Of a DNA stretch of 64,000 nucleotides, positions 1 to 12,530 are shown piece after piece. The notes beneath the pieces are model-generated. The model made no database searches. It was not told the DNA's origin and saw only the letters and a program-made list of their open reading frames with translations. Origin of the DNA: Rhytidiadelphus loreus (Eukaryota > Streptophyta > Bryopsida > Hypnales > Hylocomiaceae); assembly GCA_947034895.1 (NCBI GenBank), contig OX344763.1, positions 54,187,025 through 54,251,024 on the forward strand, read 5' to 3'. Both the position numbers and the translations under genes were made by a program. Each line of letters opens with the position of its first letter. Position 1 is the stretch's first letter.

Positions 1-632
1 ACACTTTATTATGTAAACGGTACAAAGATGCAAAGAATATGGAGGATGCGGAGACCAAATACCTAGCAATTTGGTCATGGTGGTTATCTTCTGGAGCTAC
101 CACAGAAGATGCACTTCATCACTTGGACCATTGGCTTGCATTTTGGCATTTCCGTTATAGGCAATGGGGAGGCTTCATACAAATGGTAAGGTCCATGCAC
201 TATTGTAATTGTTTTCTTGTTTTTGCATTGGGAAAAAAATGTTATATTTTGTTGGTCTTCTATGTTTTATGGTATGTAACTGTGAGTTTTCTCTAATTAG
301 TTAAAAAGGCCTAGGATTGCAAATCTAAAGAGATCTAGCTTCTTTTTTTATTTAATTTTATTTAAGTGTACGTCATCTGATGTGCCCCGTACATGAACTC
401 GATGGTTTTCAAATCACAATGGTTCTTGCTTGTATTCTTTTCCATTGAATGTGACTTTTTTTGGAGGGGGGGAGGGGAGCATTTTCAAGGATTTAGTTTG
501 GAGGAGATGGCTGACATGCCTTCATGCAACTTGTCAGAAACAGTGCATAACAAGTGACTTCAAATGTCTGGAAATTGAGGTAATAATTTGTTTGATGCAA
601 CTTGCGACGATAGTATCCGTGCATGGATGTAG

Positions 633-1821
633 ATGACAAATTATCGCGTTTACTTGAAGGGACATGCATCTGGCTCTAGTCCATCAAAGGGGGAGTTGAA
701 ATTGAGAGCTGCAAGACGGAGCGGAGATCCCAAGAAAATAGTAGAGGCGCTAAATACACTACCCGGATCTGAAGGTGTTGGAAGTCGCATACTCCATTTA
801 GAAGGAGAAGAAATATTTGGAAGCACGAAGAGGAAGTTAGATGTACCCATTGGTGATGCCAGAGACTCACATAGACCAGATAAAGTAAATTTCTCTCAAC
901 CTTGTGTTCAAACGAGGTCTACAATCGCGTTTATAAACTCTACTCAGGAAAAGTATACACACACGCTCAAGTGAACACTTCACCGCATATGTCCATTGCG
1001 TTTGAAAGTGACTGTGACACATCAAAGTGGCACATTGCAAGGATCAGCCACAAATCAAACGCAAAATGTCATGCTCAACAATGGGGGTCAGATATCATGT
1101 GCACTGCCAGAATTTCAAAAGGACGGAAGGGAACCCCTACTCCCATCTATCGTGGGAAAAAAGAAGATTATGGGACTAAGCACGAAGTATTGGCGAACTT
1201 TTGGTTCTGTGCAGATGACATTGAACGATGTGTGAAGGGGACCAAGTGCAAATGGGTTATAGATTGGCCGGATGTGCCAGAAGTATGACATGTTCAAACC
1301 GGGACAGACTTGAGCCGAGAGGAGACTTTACTCCTACAACATGCTGGATTTAGACTCCAAGAACGTCCTACGTTGTCTCCTCGTTGTCTATTCAATATGT
1401 CCAACGGTTTGAAACAGTCGAACCATATGGCGAATCTCAACAGTACCAACTTCAGAACAACAAAACAAGTGGGAGAGTGTTGGCAATGTGAAAGGACTAA
1501 TACTTGGAGTAACATTGTTGCCTTTTTCCAGGACTAGGTGCAATTGTGTCTCTAGAGACCGGAAGTGATCATAACCAAAATGTGTATCGAATTACAGTGG
1601 GTATGTATCCCTCGTGCACATGCCCGGACTTTACCAACATGTGTGTTTCAGCTATTGGAGGTCATCAACAATATGTGAATTGCAAGCACTTGTACTACCT
1701 ATTTCGGTATTTCTACAAGATGGACATCCATGAGGACAAATTCATTCATGCACCAAGTTTTAGCTTCAATGAATTGAAGCTTCTCCTTGTAAAAGCAGGG
1801 ATCATCACAGTTCTAGAGTAG
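633..1821 (+). pseudogene. decayed SWIM zinc-finger protein (transposon-type)
   Basis: The best part is 1546-1821, where CTCPDF is followed by VNCKHLYYLF, giving the CxC...CxH spacing of a SWIM zinc finger. SWIM domains occur in MULE transposases and in related plant repeat proteins. Upstream in other frames, 902-1288 encodes a Cys/Trp-rich segment (NFWFCADDIERCVKGTKCKW) that looks like the preceding part of the same protein. 633-974 may be an earlier exon or fragment, and a small ORF at 39-296 may also belong. Frame changes and stops between 1288 and 1546 argue for a pseudogene, although unrecognised introns could explain some of them. I see no transposase catalytic domain, so assignment to Mutator is inference. 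Confidence 0.5.
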
Positions 1822-2574
1822 TACTGGCTGCAGTAGCAAGTAGTATTACATTCTTATTGTATGAACTACCATTTGGTACAATTTATGTGGTGTGAAGCAT
1901 ATGAATTAGAAAACGTCCATGCATTTTATCCAATTTGGAAGTATGTCCTACAGAAAAAAAAATTGCAAATAAAATTATGAATGGCTAAACCATTAACACA
2001 AACCAATCATCCCAAGGTGTTCATATGAATATGAAAACCTTTTTAGCCATGTTTCTGTCACTATCCCTTTTATTTATTTATTTATTTTCTTGGCTTCCCA
2101 TTTTTTTTGTGCTTCCCCCCTTTTTTTTTTGGGACTTTATTTCATTTTTTTGGCTTTCCTGTACCATTCCTTCCGTGTATTGTTCATTGTATTTTTGTTG
2201 TTAACCCTACATTTGTTTTTTTAAGTATTTTTTGCTTAATACCTTATATTAAAATCTCTAGCAAAATTTGGAAGTAGGTAAATATGTGAACAATGTTAGG
2301 GGGAAATAAATGCTTCATTATACTCAAAGGTTTAAGGATTTTTTCCAACAAGAAATGGACCTAGGCAGGTCGTAGTCATAATTCTTATAATCCACAGTAA
2401 TAGGGGTAGCGGTCATAGGTCCCCTAATTTTTTTGATATAACAAAAAATTTGTCAAATTTTGATTTCTTTTTCAAACAATATGTGATTTTAGTATAAAAG
2501 TCTAAAAAACCTAACTCCAAGGCTCCTCGCTCACAAGCTCCCTACTCTAAGCTCGCACACTAGTGTCGTTGCTT
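1822..2574. other. gene-free AT-rich stretch
   Basis: AT-rich spacer with homopolymer T runs (for example near 2100-2160). I see no ORF, RNA gene or repeat I can name. Its right limit is where family A similarity begins. Confidence 0.5.
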
Positions 2575-3838
2575 CTCTCTTTCTCATATTTCTCCCTGAC
2601 TTGGTTTAGATCTTTAATGATCGTCTTAAGAGGATTGCTTTCCCAAACTGGGTCTCTTTCCTCTCTTTTCTCTCTTTGTCTATCTTCTCTTTCCTTCTAT
2701 TCCGAATTTTCCTTGCCGGAATCCCCGGAAGACTCTTCTTTTCTCTCCACATCTTCTCCCTCTGAGTTTGGTTTCAAACCGTGGGTTAATTTCACTTCCT
2801 GAACCTTGTACTCATGTCGCTCTTGCACCCTCATGCAATCATGGGCGTGGTATAAGTGGAAAAAAAAGGGAGAAAAGCTAGACAACTTCGTTTTCCTGAC
2901 TAACCTATAGAGCTTCCCTACATGATCCCGCAAAACTAAACCCGGAATTGTATTACCCAAGGTTATGATCAATCAGGTGCCCCTGTCCGGACTGAGGATG
3001 GGAACCACAAACTCCAATACCCTTCTCTCTTGGTCGTTCTTGCACTCACTCGACTGTGGATGCAACACCTCCCTCACCATCACTTCATCCTTGAAGTTCC
3101 ACGATCGCTCCAGCAATTTGGTGTAGCCAAGTTGGCTCAAATCCTCCAGTAGATCCGCCCGCTCCTCTTCATTGTCCGGAATCACTGGGCTGACGTGCTT
3201 TAGTGATACCTTCGTGGCCGCAACCTCTTCCTCGGACTCACTTCCGGTCATAGTGGCTTTCTTACTTCAAACCCTTACAACAGTCTCTCACAGCGTCCAT
3301 TGATTCTACTACTGAACTGAAGCGAAAACTATGTCGAGAAACCCGGAAACTACTACGAGCAAGAGGAATAGAAAACACCAACAGAGAAAATTAGAAATGT
3401 GCACAGGAACCCTAAACAACTTGACTTAACCCTTCCGTTCGAGGGTTCCTCCAGTTTCCTACCATTTGATCCTACTGTTCTTGTTAATTGCCTATTAATC
3501 CGACCGTTCCCTAATTGCCGGGTACCGTTGATGGATTCTAATTAGCTCTAGTTGGCTCCCGATAGTCTACTCATAGTTTCTACTTCTAATGATACCTAGT
3601 TCCGGTTCCGAATTAGATTTCCTAGTATATTCGGTAATTCCAGTTCCAGCTAAAATGTAAAAATATTAATTTCTTGCTTAACCACTTTATCAATTTATGG
3701 TTTCCCTATCTTTCGGTTTCGATTACTATGCTATGTACCCGCTTAAGTCTAAGGAAATCAAAAATTTATAAAGAAAAAATAAGAAATAAACTCTATTATA
3801 TAGTATCTAAACTAATATTGACGTTTTGGGTCACAACA
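2575..3838 (-). mobile_element. family A copy 1, 5'-terminal part, truncated
   Basis: This is the minus-strand 5' half of a repeat found six times in the window. Its outer end reads TGTTGTGACCC on the minus strand, matching the ends at 40906 and (as TGTCGTGTACC) 50102. The coding part (next entry) aligns with the 6-7 kb copy until about 2575, where similarity stops, so the 3' part is missing. There is no RT or integrase. The TG start is LTR-like, but no second terminal repeat is visible. Confidence 0.6.
2590..3251 (-). pseudogene. family A ORF, copy 1
   Basis: The protein begins MTGSESEEE and continues with LLEDLSQLGYTKLLERSWNF, which matches copy 2 almost residue for residue. The open pieces are 3251-2973 and 2972-2697, separated by one in-frame TGA where copy 2 has Arg. 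A TAG near 2697 replaces a Gln seen in copy 2, and the frame then continues through an acidic/basic, probably coiled-coil segment to about 2590. I do not recognise the protein. Its position behind an LTR-like promoter and its charged tail suggest a gag-like structural protein, but there is no CCHC knuckle. Confidence 0.5.
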
Positions 3839-4198
3839 ATTGTTCAATTTGTAGATCACATAAAAGCATTTGAAATGAGACCGTACTCTCTGTTTTCTTT
3901 GGTAACTACAGTTATGGACTACATGGAACTAATAAATGCTCAGCAAAGTGGACATGCACGAAGAAGTACTCAAAAAAATCCATCAAGCATGCTTCATTTT
4001 GTTTCACAAAGACAGGGTGTGTTTTCAAGGAGAAAGGCATTTGCCTTCTTTATTTGTGATGTGCTGAAGAATATGTGAGGTCGTCATTTATAAGCAATAG
4101 TACTTTCTAAATTGTTTATCTTTTGGAAGGCAATGTCCACAACTGTCGTTGCACAAGAAAGTCGAAATGCTTCTCTAAGATTGGAAAAGGCTCTAAAG

Positions 4199-7100
4199 TG
4201 ACTCGTTTATCATTCCCACAGAGATTTGTCACTGATTTATAATAACCGGAAATACGGACAAGAATTACCACAACAACCCCAAGCAAAACCTACTCAAATC
4301 CGGTAGGGAAACTAAGTTAAACTATCTGGATTACATCTAGATCTGAATCTAAGCTATTTCCTAACCCCTGCAATCTACAATCTACCTAGACTAAGGACCG
4401 GAACTAGAAACCAGGTAGCTAACCCAGTTTCCGGACTTCTTGTCAACGTAACCGGATTCGAGTTTAACCTCTGGACTAAGAGGGGTCTGCGTATTGTGCT
4501 TAAGGAAGGAAGCTGATCATCTACCCTCTGCGTTTTATAGTGTCAAGAGTGCCACTTTTAAATAAACCAACAACAACATACAAATATACTACTTAACCGA
4601 CTTTCCTTCACAGCTAAACCGGAAGATTCCGGATCAATAGGTCACGCAAGAAAACCCAGCTAACAACCTAACAAATACTATAACGACGGCCTATTGGATT
4701 AGTCTAAGATCCGGGTAGAATCCGGGACAGACGGAATGGGGGAATATCACATCCCCTTCAGTTTCCGGTTAACCGAAGAACCTATCAACCATTAAGCTAG
4801 AGAGTTCCGGTAATTCGACGGTTGCAACTCTAGTTTATTAGAACCGTATTCTACTAATGGAATCTAAACCAATCACGCCACTGGGATCAGGAAAACGCCA
4901 TCACACACAAACTCACTTAAACTCCTAGAATCCGGATAAATCCAACATCCGGGCACACTTCCCCTCTACCTATTCCTGCAATCCAAATGAACATACAATG
5001 ACATAGTATGCCATCCAAATATGCTCAGACATACAAGGTGAATCAGAAAGCTCTGATTTGTATTGCACGATGCTAGGAAAGCAAGATCCGAAAATGCACA
5101 CTAAACAACTAAAAATCTGAGTCCTAAATAGTTTACAACCCAAAGGACTTTTACCGCCCAGGGAATCTAAAGTAAAAAACCAAGGGAATGACACGTGTCA
5201 TTCTCCTTATCTGCCTCAAAGTTGACTTCCTAACAGCTAGCCCTTCCACAAAAAACGGATCTCAGATCCTAAAAATCTGGATCCAGGCAATTTCAACAGA
5301 AATTCCCTACTCACCTAAAAAGCTACTTGAAAAACTGCTTTTCTACCAAAAACTTAGGTTTTCAGCCGCCCATCTATTGTTCTACCTAATCCTAAAATCA
5401 CTTCTTCTGCCGCTTAGCTGGAGTCTTCACTAAAGTGGCAGTTCCCTTCTTTGCTGGCTGTTTTTGGGCAGAACCAGAAACACTCGAGGCCCTGCGCTTT
5501 TTCGTCTTCGACTTCTGTGCCTTCAACTTGGTCTTGGTTCGCTTTAGAGCTGCTAATTCTTGGTCTGGATCTGAGTATGGCTCAGACTCTTCTCCAGTCC
5601 TGGAACCGGATTCTACCTCTTCTTCTTCCGATTCATCTTCTTCTTCTACTTCGGATCCCAACTCAATGGGCTTTTTCTATGATTCCGACCTCCTCTTCGT
5701 TGCTTTACTTGGGGATGGGGAAGCGGCAAATTTCTTGCTTTGTGGTGTCTCTCGACTTCCTTCCTTGCCTTTGGTTTGACCTCGAGTCTGGGATCCGGGC
5801 GTAGATACACGTTCGCCACCGGATTTCTACACAACACTCCTCTTGGCAGGGGTGGTGACATCCACACTTCCCGGAGACTTTCCGGTTTTATTCCAGTCCA
5901 ATGGTGACATATGCCGGCTATCCAATCTTGGGGGTCTGGCGGGAGTATTTTCCTTACGTTTTGTAACTTCCGGTTTTGGTTCCGATTTTGGAGGCTAACT
6001 GCTCTCTCCCACTACACTCCTCATCTGAACAAGTAACTCTTCCAATTGTGAATGGAAGGTAACGAGGACATTAATGACCTTGTCCCCTAATCTTCCTTCC
6101 CCTTCTAAAACCTTCTCGTCGAAGAGCTTGGCCTTGTTTAATATCTCCGCCGGATGTGTAATAAACTCTGCAATCCATCAAGCATCTCTTTTAACCGGAT
6201 AGAGTTTTTCCTCACTTGTTCACTTTCCTGACTTCTCTCACTCAACTCCTTTTTCAAGGCGATTACCTCATCCATCAATACAGTGATTTTCTCTTTTCCG
6301 GCCCTTCCCTCAGCATCCTGAATGAGATTCCGGATTTGTTCCTCACATTGACTCACGGGAATGTCGCCTAGCAACTTACACACCCGGACTATGGTACTTC
6401 ATTCTTTCTCATGACTCTCCCTGATCTGGTTTAGATCCTTGATGATCTTCTTAAGCGGATCACTCCCCCAGATTGGGTCTCGTTCCTCTTTTTTTGACTG
6501 TTCCGGTTTATCCTTGCCGGAATCCCCGGAACTCTCTTTCTGTCTCTCCACATTCTCTTCCTCTGAGTCTGCTTTCATCCCGTGTGCTAGTCTTATTTCC
6601 TGAACCTTGTACTCACGCCTCTCTTCTACTCTCATGCAGTCATGCGTGTGGTAAAGGTGGTAAAGAAAAGGAGAAAGACTAGACGGCTTTGTTTTCCCTA
6701 TTGCCTTACAAAGCTTTTCCACATGATCCCACAAAACTACCCCCTAGTCGACTTTCCGGTCTCCGGACAGAGCACCGAAAATTGTATTGCCTAGCGTAAT
6801 AGTTAACCGGGTACCCCTGTCCGGACTGAGGATGGGGACCAGAAATTATAGTACCCTTCTCTCCCGATCATTCTTGCACTCATTCACGATATACCCATCC
6901 TTAAGGTGAGGGGTTTCATAAACTTACCCACCGCATACTTGTCCGTACTTGAGGCGGGCCCTTCCCTTCCTCTTGTAAATCCGTAAACTTCCCGCCACAC
7001 CGCCTGGGTCTATTTGTCCGGAACTGCCCACATAGTTTTCTTCCACTCGTTTGATTGTGGATGCAGTACTTCCCTCACCATCACTTCGTCCTTGAAATTC

Positions 7101-7510
7101 CAGGGTCGCTCCAGCAATCTAATGCAGCCCAACTGGCTCAAGTCCTCCAACAGATCCGCTCGCAATACTGCATCCTCCGGAATCACTGGACTGACGTGCT
7201 TCAACGATACTTTCATAGTCTCCTCTTCCGACTCACTTCCGGTCATGTTTGTTTCCTTACTTCTCACTACTGCAACAGTTCCTCACCACGCTCACTGTTT
7301 TGACTAAAAGGTTGAAACAGATACTATGTTAGGAAACCCCGGAAACTACTACACACAAGAGAAATAGCAAACACCAACGTAGGAAGCCAGAAATGTGTAC
7401 AGGAACCCTAATTATCCTGTCTTTAAACTTTCCATTTGGGAATGCCCTAACTTCCTATCGTTTGATCCTACCGTTTCCACTAATTACCCGTTAATTCGAC
7501 CGTTCTCCAA
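4199..7510 (-). mobile_element. family A copy 2
   Basis: The left end TGACTCGTTTATC matches the left end of the 46236-50102 copy (TGACTCGTGTATC), so this is the element's 3' end on the minus strand. The coding part runs from 7267 to about 5398 and the 3' non-coding part from 5397 to 4199. The right end near 7510 lacks the TGTTGTGACC terminus of copy 1, so it is probably truncated or diverged. No RT, integrase or internal terminal repeat is visible. Confidence 0.55.
5398..7267 (-). pseudogene. family A ORF, copy 2
   Basis: Start MRSKETNMTGSESEEE; open pieces 7267-7010, 6734-6399, 6383-6138 and 5661-5398. Breaks include TAG near 7010 at a position where the 49-kb copy has Trp, a frameshift near 6920, TAA where copy 1 has Glu, TAG in place of a likely Trp near 6745, and TGA at 6401. 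The C-terminal part (5661-5398) is an acidic stretch followed by a Lys-rich tail ending KTPAKRQKK, much like the tail of the 47.6-kb copy. The middle (6383-6138) is heptad-like and probably coiled coil. The function is unknown; a gag-like or DNA-binding role is inference. Confidence 0.5.
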
Positions 7511-7985
7511 TTACCGGGTTGTTGTGTCACTCCGTATCGCTAACAGTAAGTGTCGTAAACTACATGTACTACCACATACACACATGCCCACATGCAAATT
7601 TACACTACAGCAAGGCATGAATGAAGAACCATTCAATTGCCCCCCTAGCTGAGTAAAGCGCCCTCGCAACTCAATTAGCACCAGAAGTCCAATAAAATAA
7701 ACTCCCCTACACTCACTATATAATCAATATGTTGAAGAAGATAGACGAACGGCCCCCATCCATTGTTGAACTTGAATCAATCATAAGTGCAGGGGTAAGC
7801 TGGGTACAATTGAGCCCCATCTTCAATCGCTTCCAACATTGTAGTTGGAATCCACAAAATCTCCATCCAAGCTTCAATATCAAGAACCACCGCTCATACT
7901 CCAACATTAAATGTTACAAAACGACTACATCTTCCGTCAATGAGAAAAGTAATCAGCAACCACTTGAAAAAGTAGTACTAGCTAA
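7511..7985. other. 3' flank of the gypsy element, no gene
   Basis: This lies between the family A copy and the end of the gypsy polyprotein. It should hold the 3' untranslated part or 3' LTR of the gypsy element, but I cannot align it to the LTR-like sequence at 11158-13202. The small ORFs here have no recognisable content. Confidence 0.4.
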
Positions 7986-9366
7986 TCACTTTCTACAACG
8001 GGGACAAGTCCACCGTCCAACAGGAAGAGCAATCAATGGCGGTCGAAGACATGCCATGTGCCAACCTCGTTGACATGAATCACACAATAACATTGTTGCA
8101 GCACCCTTGCTCTCACCACATACAAAACATTTAAATCCAGATGGAACCACTGCCAACTCTGGATCCACAATCCCTTCAATTGGCAAATGACAAGGAGTGC
8201 AATTCTTTGTGTTGTCTTTGCGCTCTTGTCCATCCTTCCCCTCCAAAAGAAGAACTCCACTAGGCAAAATTGCCTTGACCCTCAAAATGGTCCGCCTTAC
8301 CCGTACATCCAAGGTTGTTGGTGCCTCACGTTGCAAATACACGTAATCTCCAACCTTGAACCGTCGAAGTTGAGGCCTATAAGCCCCACTTCTAATGCGC
8401 GCATATCTCAAAGTATCTCTGTGTTGCGCTATTGCCAAGTTCTCCATAGCCATTGGCATGGCCCTTTGAAAATACTCAGCTCGATCTCGTAGTACCTCTG
8501 CCCAAACTCCAGGGTCATCCAAGTCTACTACGGGATCCAATTTCTCCCTCAATGCCGATGGTAACATTGGCTCTCTACCATACAATAGCTGATAAGGGCT
8601 ATAAAATGCAAGAGATGCCTATCGACTGAAACGATAGCTCATTGCTATCCATGGCAACTTCAAATCCCAATCACGGTGATTGCCTGCCAACAATCCGTAC
8701 TTGCGCAAACCACACTTAATTGTTTGAACCACCTTCTCTGCCAATCCATCAACCTCTAGGTGGTTTCTTGATGTTGTACGGTGATCAATCAGAGCTTTAG
8801 TGCAAAGCTCTTCAAATGCCCCAAGAAACTCTCTTCCTTGGTCTGTCAACGCCTCAGCTGGAGCTCCAAATCTAGCCAATACACGGTCAAGAAATGTTGT
8901 TGCTGCTAACTCCGCGGAATTTTGTAGCAATGCCACCAACTCAATCCACTTGCTGAAATGCTCTACCATCACAAGTACATACTTGGCTCCTCGTGATGTA
9001 GTCATCAATGGCCCAGCAAAATCAAGACTCCACCTATAACCCAATCCCAATCATGATTGGTAAAGGCCGTAGTTGGGGAGTTAGAGTGTTGAAGCTTGAT
9101 GTAACCCGATCGCAAACTTCACACTTCCCTACATAGGTTGCTACCTCTTGTTGCATGCCCATCCACCAATATAAACCAAGTAACATGGAGTATGTACAAT
9201 GCACTCCAAAATGACCCAACTCTTCATGAACTTGACGTATCAATTGAAGACGTTGGTCTGGTCTAGGAACAACCCTTCGTGTTCCATCTGGCCCCCTACG
9301 TAATATAAAGCCACCCTCCCAATGAAACCTAGCCAAACGATAGGCTACTCGGTCTCTTTCTTGAGA
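7986..9366 (-). pseudogene. gypsy integrase with C-terminal PHD finger
   Basis: Order on the minus strand: zinc-binding HHCC segment (HEELGHFGVHC ... CEVCDRV, about 9240-9110), DDE core (SLDFAGPL, then LTDQGREF, then DGLAEKVVQT, about 9030-8700), a C-terminal SH3-like part (FKVGDYVYLQREAP), and a PHD finger (CFVCGE ... LLCDSC ... GWHMACL ... WTCPRC, about 8110-7990). Typical gypsy integrases end in a GPY/F module or a chromodomain; a PHD finger is unusual and could bind histone H3 tails. Breaks are a one-base insertion near 9050 and TAG at 8619-8621 where family relatives have Gln. The protein is the 3' end of the polyprotein that starts at 17815. Confidence 0.85.
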
Positions 9367-9699
9367 TAACATGATATTCGTTATTTTGGGAGTTTTTCTA
9401 TCTCTCAATTTCCGTCGGTTTGCGCTGATTTGAATCACAGATTGAGAAACTGGAATTTTCGAATGGCCATAACTTACTCAAATTTTGTCCAAACTGGGCA
9501 TATGAGGTGTTTTTTGACATCTACGGAATCTGTAGATGTCAAAAAACTCCTCATATGCCCAGTTTGGACAAAATTTGAGTAAGTTACGGCCATTCGAAAA
9601 TTCCAATATCCCAATCTGTGGTGCAGATCAGGGCGAACCGACCTGAACTGCATACTTCCAAAATCATGGAATTCTCCCAAAATAACGAATATCGTGTTC
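9367..9699. mobile_element. 333-bp foldback MITE inside gypsy pol
   Basis: The sequence is almost wholly an inverted repeat, with arms meeting near 9535. The inner arms share a perfect stretch around CATATGCCCAGTTTGGACAA and its complement. The ends share TATTCGTTATTTTGGGAG perfectly (9375-9392 and the complement of 9674-9691), preceded by TAACATGA and GAACACGA. GA flanks both sides as a 2-bp target duplication. Removing 333 bp plus one GA restores the pol frame (...LPNITSQERDRV...), which confirms the ends. The same terminus bounds the 17.8-kb element at 18577-36331. Confidence 0.85.
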
Positions 9700-11157
9700 G
9701 ATGTAATATTAGGTAGAAACTCCCCATGCTGAAGACGATGTAAAACCCCTTGGTCTTTCCATACATCAGTGGTAACTTGAGGTCCTCTTCCATTTAAATC
9801 TTCATCAACAACATCCAATTGAGTCTCTCCTAAATCTTGGCTGGATCTTTCTTCCATCCAAGCCAAATAAGATGAAGCATGCCATCCTGGCACTGCCTCT
9901 TGATCACATGTGCCATGCCAGCGGGCACCAGTCAAATCTTCCTCTAAGGGACTTGGATTGCGGCTCAAGCCATCAGCATCCAAGTTTTGTAAGCCTACCT
10001 TGTGGACTACTTCAAAATCGTACTCTTGTAGTAGTAAGGCCCACCTAGCAAGCTTCCCTGTGAGTTTATCAGACTCCATCAACCATTTCAAAGGTTGATG
10101 ATCAGTCACAAGTGTAAAGTTTTGGCCATAAAGGTATGGACGGAAATGTGCAACTGCCCACACTACAGCTCAACATTCCCCCTCATAAGATGAATACTTA
10201 GCCTCTGCATCATTGTTGCTTCATGAAGCATACGCAATGACATACTCCTTGCCATCATCATCCTTCTGCGTCAATACAGCTCCAATCCCCAACATACTCC
10301 AATCTGTGTGGAGTTGAAAAGGCCGTCGAGCATCAGGCCGCCTCAACACTGGTGCTGAACCACGTGCTCCTTTCAAAGCCTCAAATGCCTTCTCTTGATT
10401 AGGTCCCCACATCCATTCTTGATCAACCCGAGTCAATCGAGTCAAAGGTTTTACCAAGAGGCTGAACCCACGAACAAATCGTTGATAATAGTTTGCCAGT
10501 CCCATAAAGGCTCTCAACCTTGACACATCTCTAGGAATTGGGATCCTCTTCAAGGCTTCCACCTTTGCCTCTTGTACTCCCAAGCCTCCTGGTGTAATCA
10601 TATGTCCCAAATAAGGCAACTGATCATGGAAGAATTTACACTTCCCATGATGTAAGCGAAGACCCCAAGCTTGCAGCCTCTCAAAAACTTGTTGCAAGTG
10701 TTGTACATGCTCCTCCAGTGTATCACTAAAGATAATCACATCATCTTTGTAACACCGAGCAAATGACAACCCTTTCAAGACTTGATCCATAACACGTTAG
10801 AACTCTGCTGGGGCATTCTTCAAGCCAAAAGGTAAGAACTTCCAATGGAAGAGCATATCTCTTCCATCCTCATCTATTCCCCAAAATGCCGTCTTCACCC
10901 TATCTTGAAGTCTCAATGGCAATTGATGGTATCCGGACCTCAAGTCCAAAGTGCTAAAGACTTTTGCCCTTCCAACTGCATCAAATAACTCCTCAGGTGT
11001 TGGCATGGGATAGCAATTAGATTTTATTTTCTTGTTAACAGGACGGTAATCTCCACACATCCTCTTCTCCGTCCAATTTCCAAGAACATTTTTCTTTGCT
11101 GGCATCACTGTAGCACATGCATACTCTCCATCTGAGAGTTCTATCAATCTTGTGTCG
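9700..11157 (-). pseudogene. gypsy reverse transcriptase and RNase H (main part)
   Basis: The minus strand encodes the RT fingers and palm (KRMCGDYRPVNKK, STLDLRSGYHQLPL, FLPFGLKNAPAEF, then CYKDDVIIFSD) followed by RNase H (FQLHTDWSMLGIGAVLTQ, LVTDHQPLKWLM, NLDADGLSRNP). The catalytic Asp pair of the Y-x-D-D box is kept, with Lys at x, which is unusual (Ile, Val or Leu is normal). In-frame stops are TAA at 10797-10799 where family members have Gln, TGA at 10221-10223 in place of Arg, and a further TGA about 45 bp downstream. The RT N-terminus lies on the far side of the 11158-13202 insertion. The reading frame ends at the MITE. Confidence 0.85.
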
Positions 11158-11617
11158 TGTAGAGAGAGTTTGCCTCGAGAAATCACGAAGATTCTGGCTG
11201 CGACTAGAAATGGCTTGGGAATGAAATTAATTGTAATTTGTCGAATCTTCAAATCTTCAAGTCTTCAAATCTTCAAACTGCTACTCGTTGTCCTATTCTG
11301 TTGTGTTTCTAAATAGGCCAAGGGTTAAGGTAGGGTGATAATAAACCACGGGCTTCGGACGTGTAAAACGGGACGGCCAGACCACGAGCAGAGTCGTTCG
11401 AGGGATTGGATCCTAAATTTCAAACCCACGGTGACCAGCAAACTTGCCTCACCAGTGGGAACAACATAAAAGTCTCGACCATGTGGGCAATGAATCCCAC
11501 TTCGTCGCATCCACAACACCAAATGAGGCTAGTATTGGTGTGAACCAAACTGCCCGCAACAATAAAATGAAATTTACAAAACCACAAGCCACACACACAC
11601 AAACACACAAGTCTTCC

Positions 11618-11690
11618 AACTTCATCAACTCCAATTCCTTCAACTCCAATTCCTTCAACTCCAACTCCAACTCCAATTCCCAAGCTGATC
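11618..11690. repeat. CAACTCCAATTCCTT microsatellite
   Basis: Imperfect tandem repeats of CAACTCCAATTCCTT and CAACTCCAA within the LTR-like insertion. Confidence 0.7.
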
Positions 11691-12530
11691 TTTGGATGAG
11701 TGTCTCTGTTGATCTATAACTCCAAATGAACTAAATGATAGCTTTTCGGAAAGCTAAAACAATCATCTACTTCTCCTCCAAATTTCATACAATTATAAGA
11801 CTCTGTCCAACCTCTATGGCCATCCAAAGTTTCGGCCTTGAGAAGGGAAAGGCAGTAGACCTTCCTTCGCTTCCACACTCACAACTTTCTCATACAAACT
11901 CCAAACAAAACGAATGATAGCTTCATGAAAAGCTAACACAATTTCCTACACTCCCTGTAAATTTCATGGCAAAACAAGAACCTTTCCGTCTTTTATGGTC
12001 GGTCGAAGTCTCTGCCTCTTAATTTTAAAGGCAACAAACCTCCCTCCACTCAAACTAGCACAACTTTTGCTTCACAACTCCAAATCAAGTAAGTGAGATC
12101 AATTTAAAAACTGCACACCATGATACACAACACCTCCAAATTTCATTTCAAAATACTTCAAATTCACAACACAATGGGCCCTCAAACATTCGGGCCTTCC
12201 TAAACTCACAATGGGAGAGAAGATGAATAGTGTTCCCTTTTTTCTCCACCTTATCTCTACTCTAACCACACAAACAAGTGGAGTCAGCCCCTAACTCACT
12301 CCCAAAGCTCTCACATCAATAATTGAGCCCTTATTTTACCCCACAACTATTTCTTTATCTTTATCTTAGAAAGAAAATTCATTTCAAGTTCACCTAGAAG
12401 GAAAACTATTTCATTAATTCCTTTCTATCTTTTCTTTCTCTATTTTCAACACCCAAAATGAAATCTATAAACAACTAACATAAAATAAATGTCTTCTCAA
12501 AGGTAAAAAACTAAAGTCTTCAAAGAAACT

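Noticed and set aside
3674..4078. 134-codon plus-strand ORF
   Set aside because: It starts inside the family A terminus and runs into flanking DNA, so it cannot be one gene.
5435..5804. Plus-strand ORFs opposite the family A tail
   Set aside because: Antisense shadows of the acidic/basic repeat coding on the minus strand.
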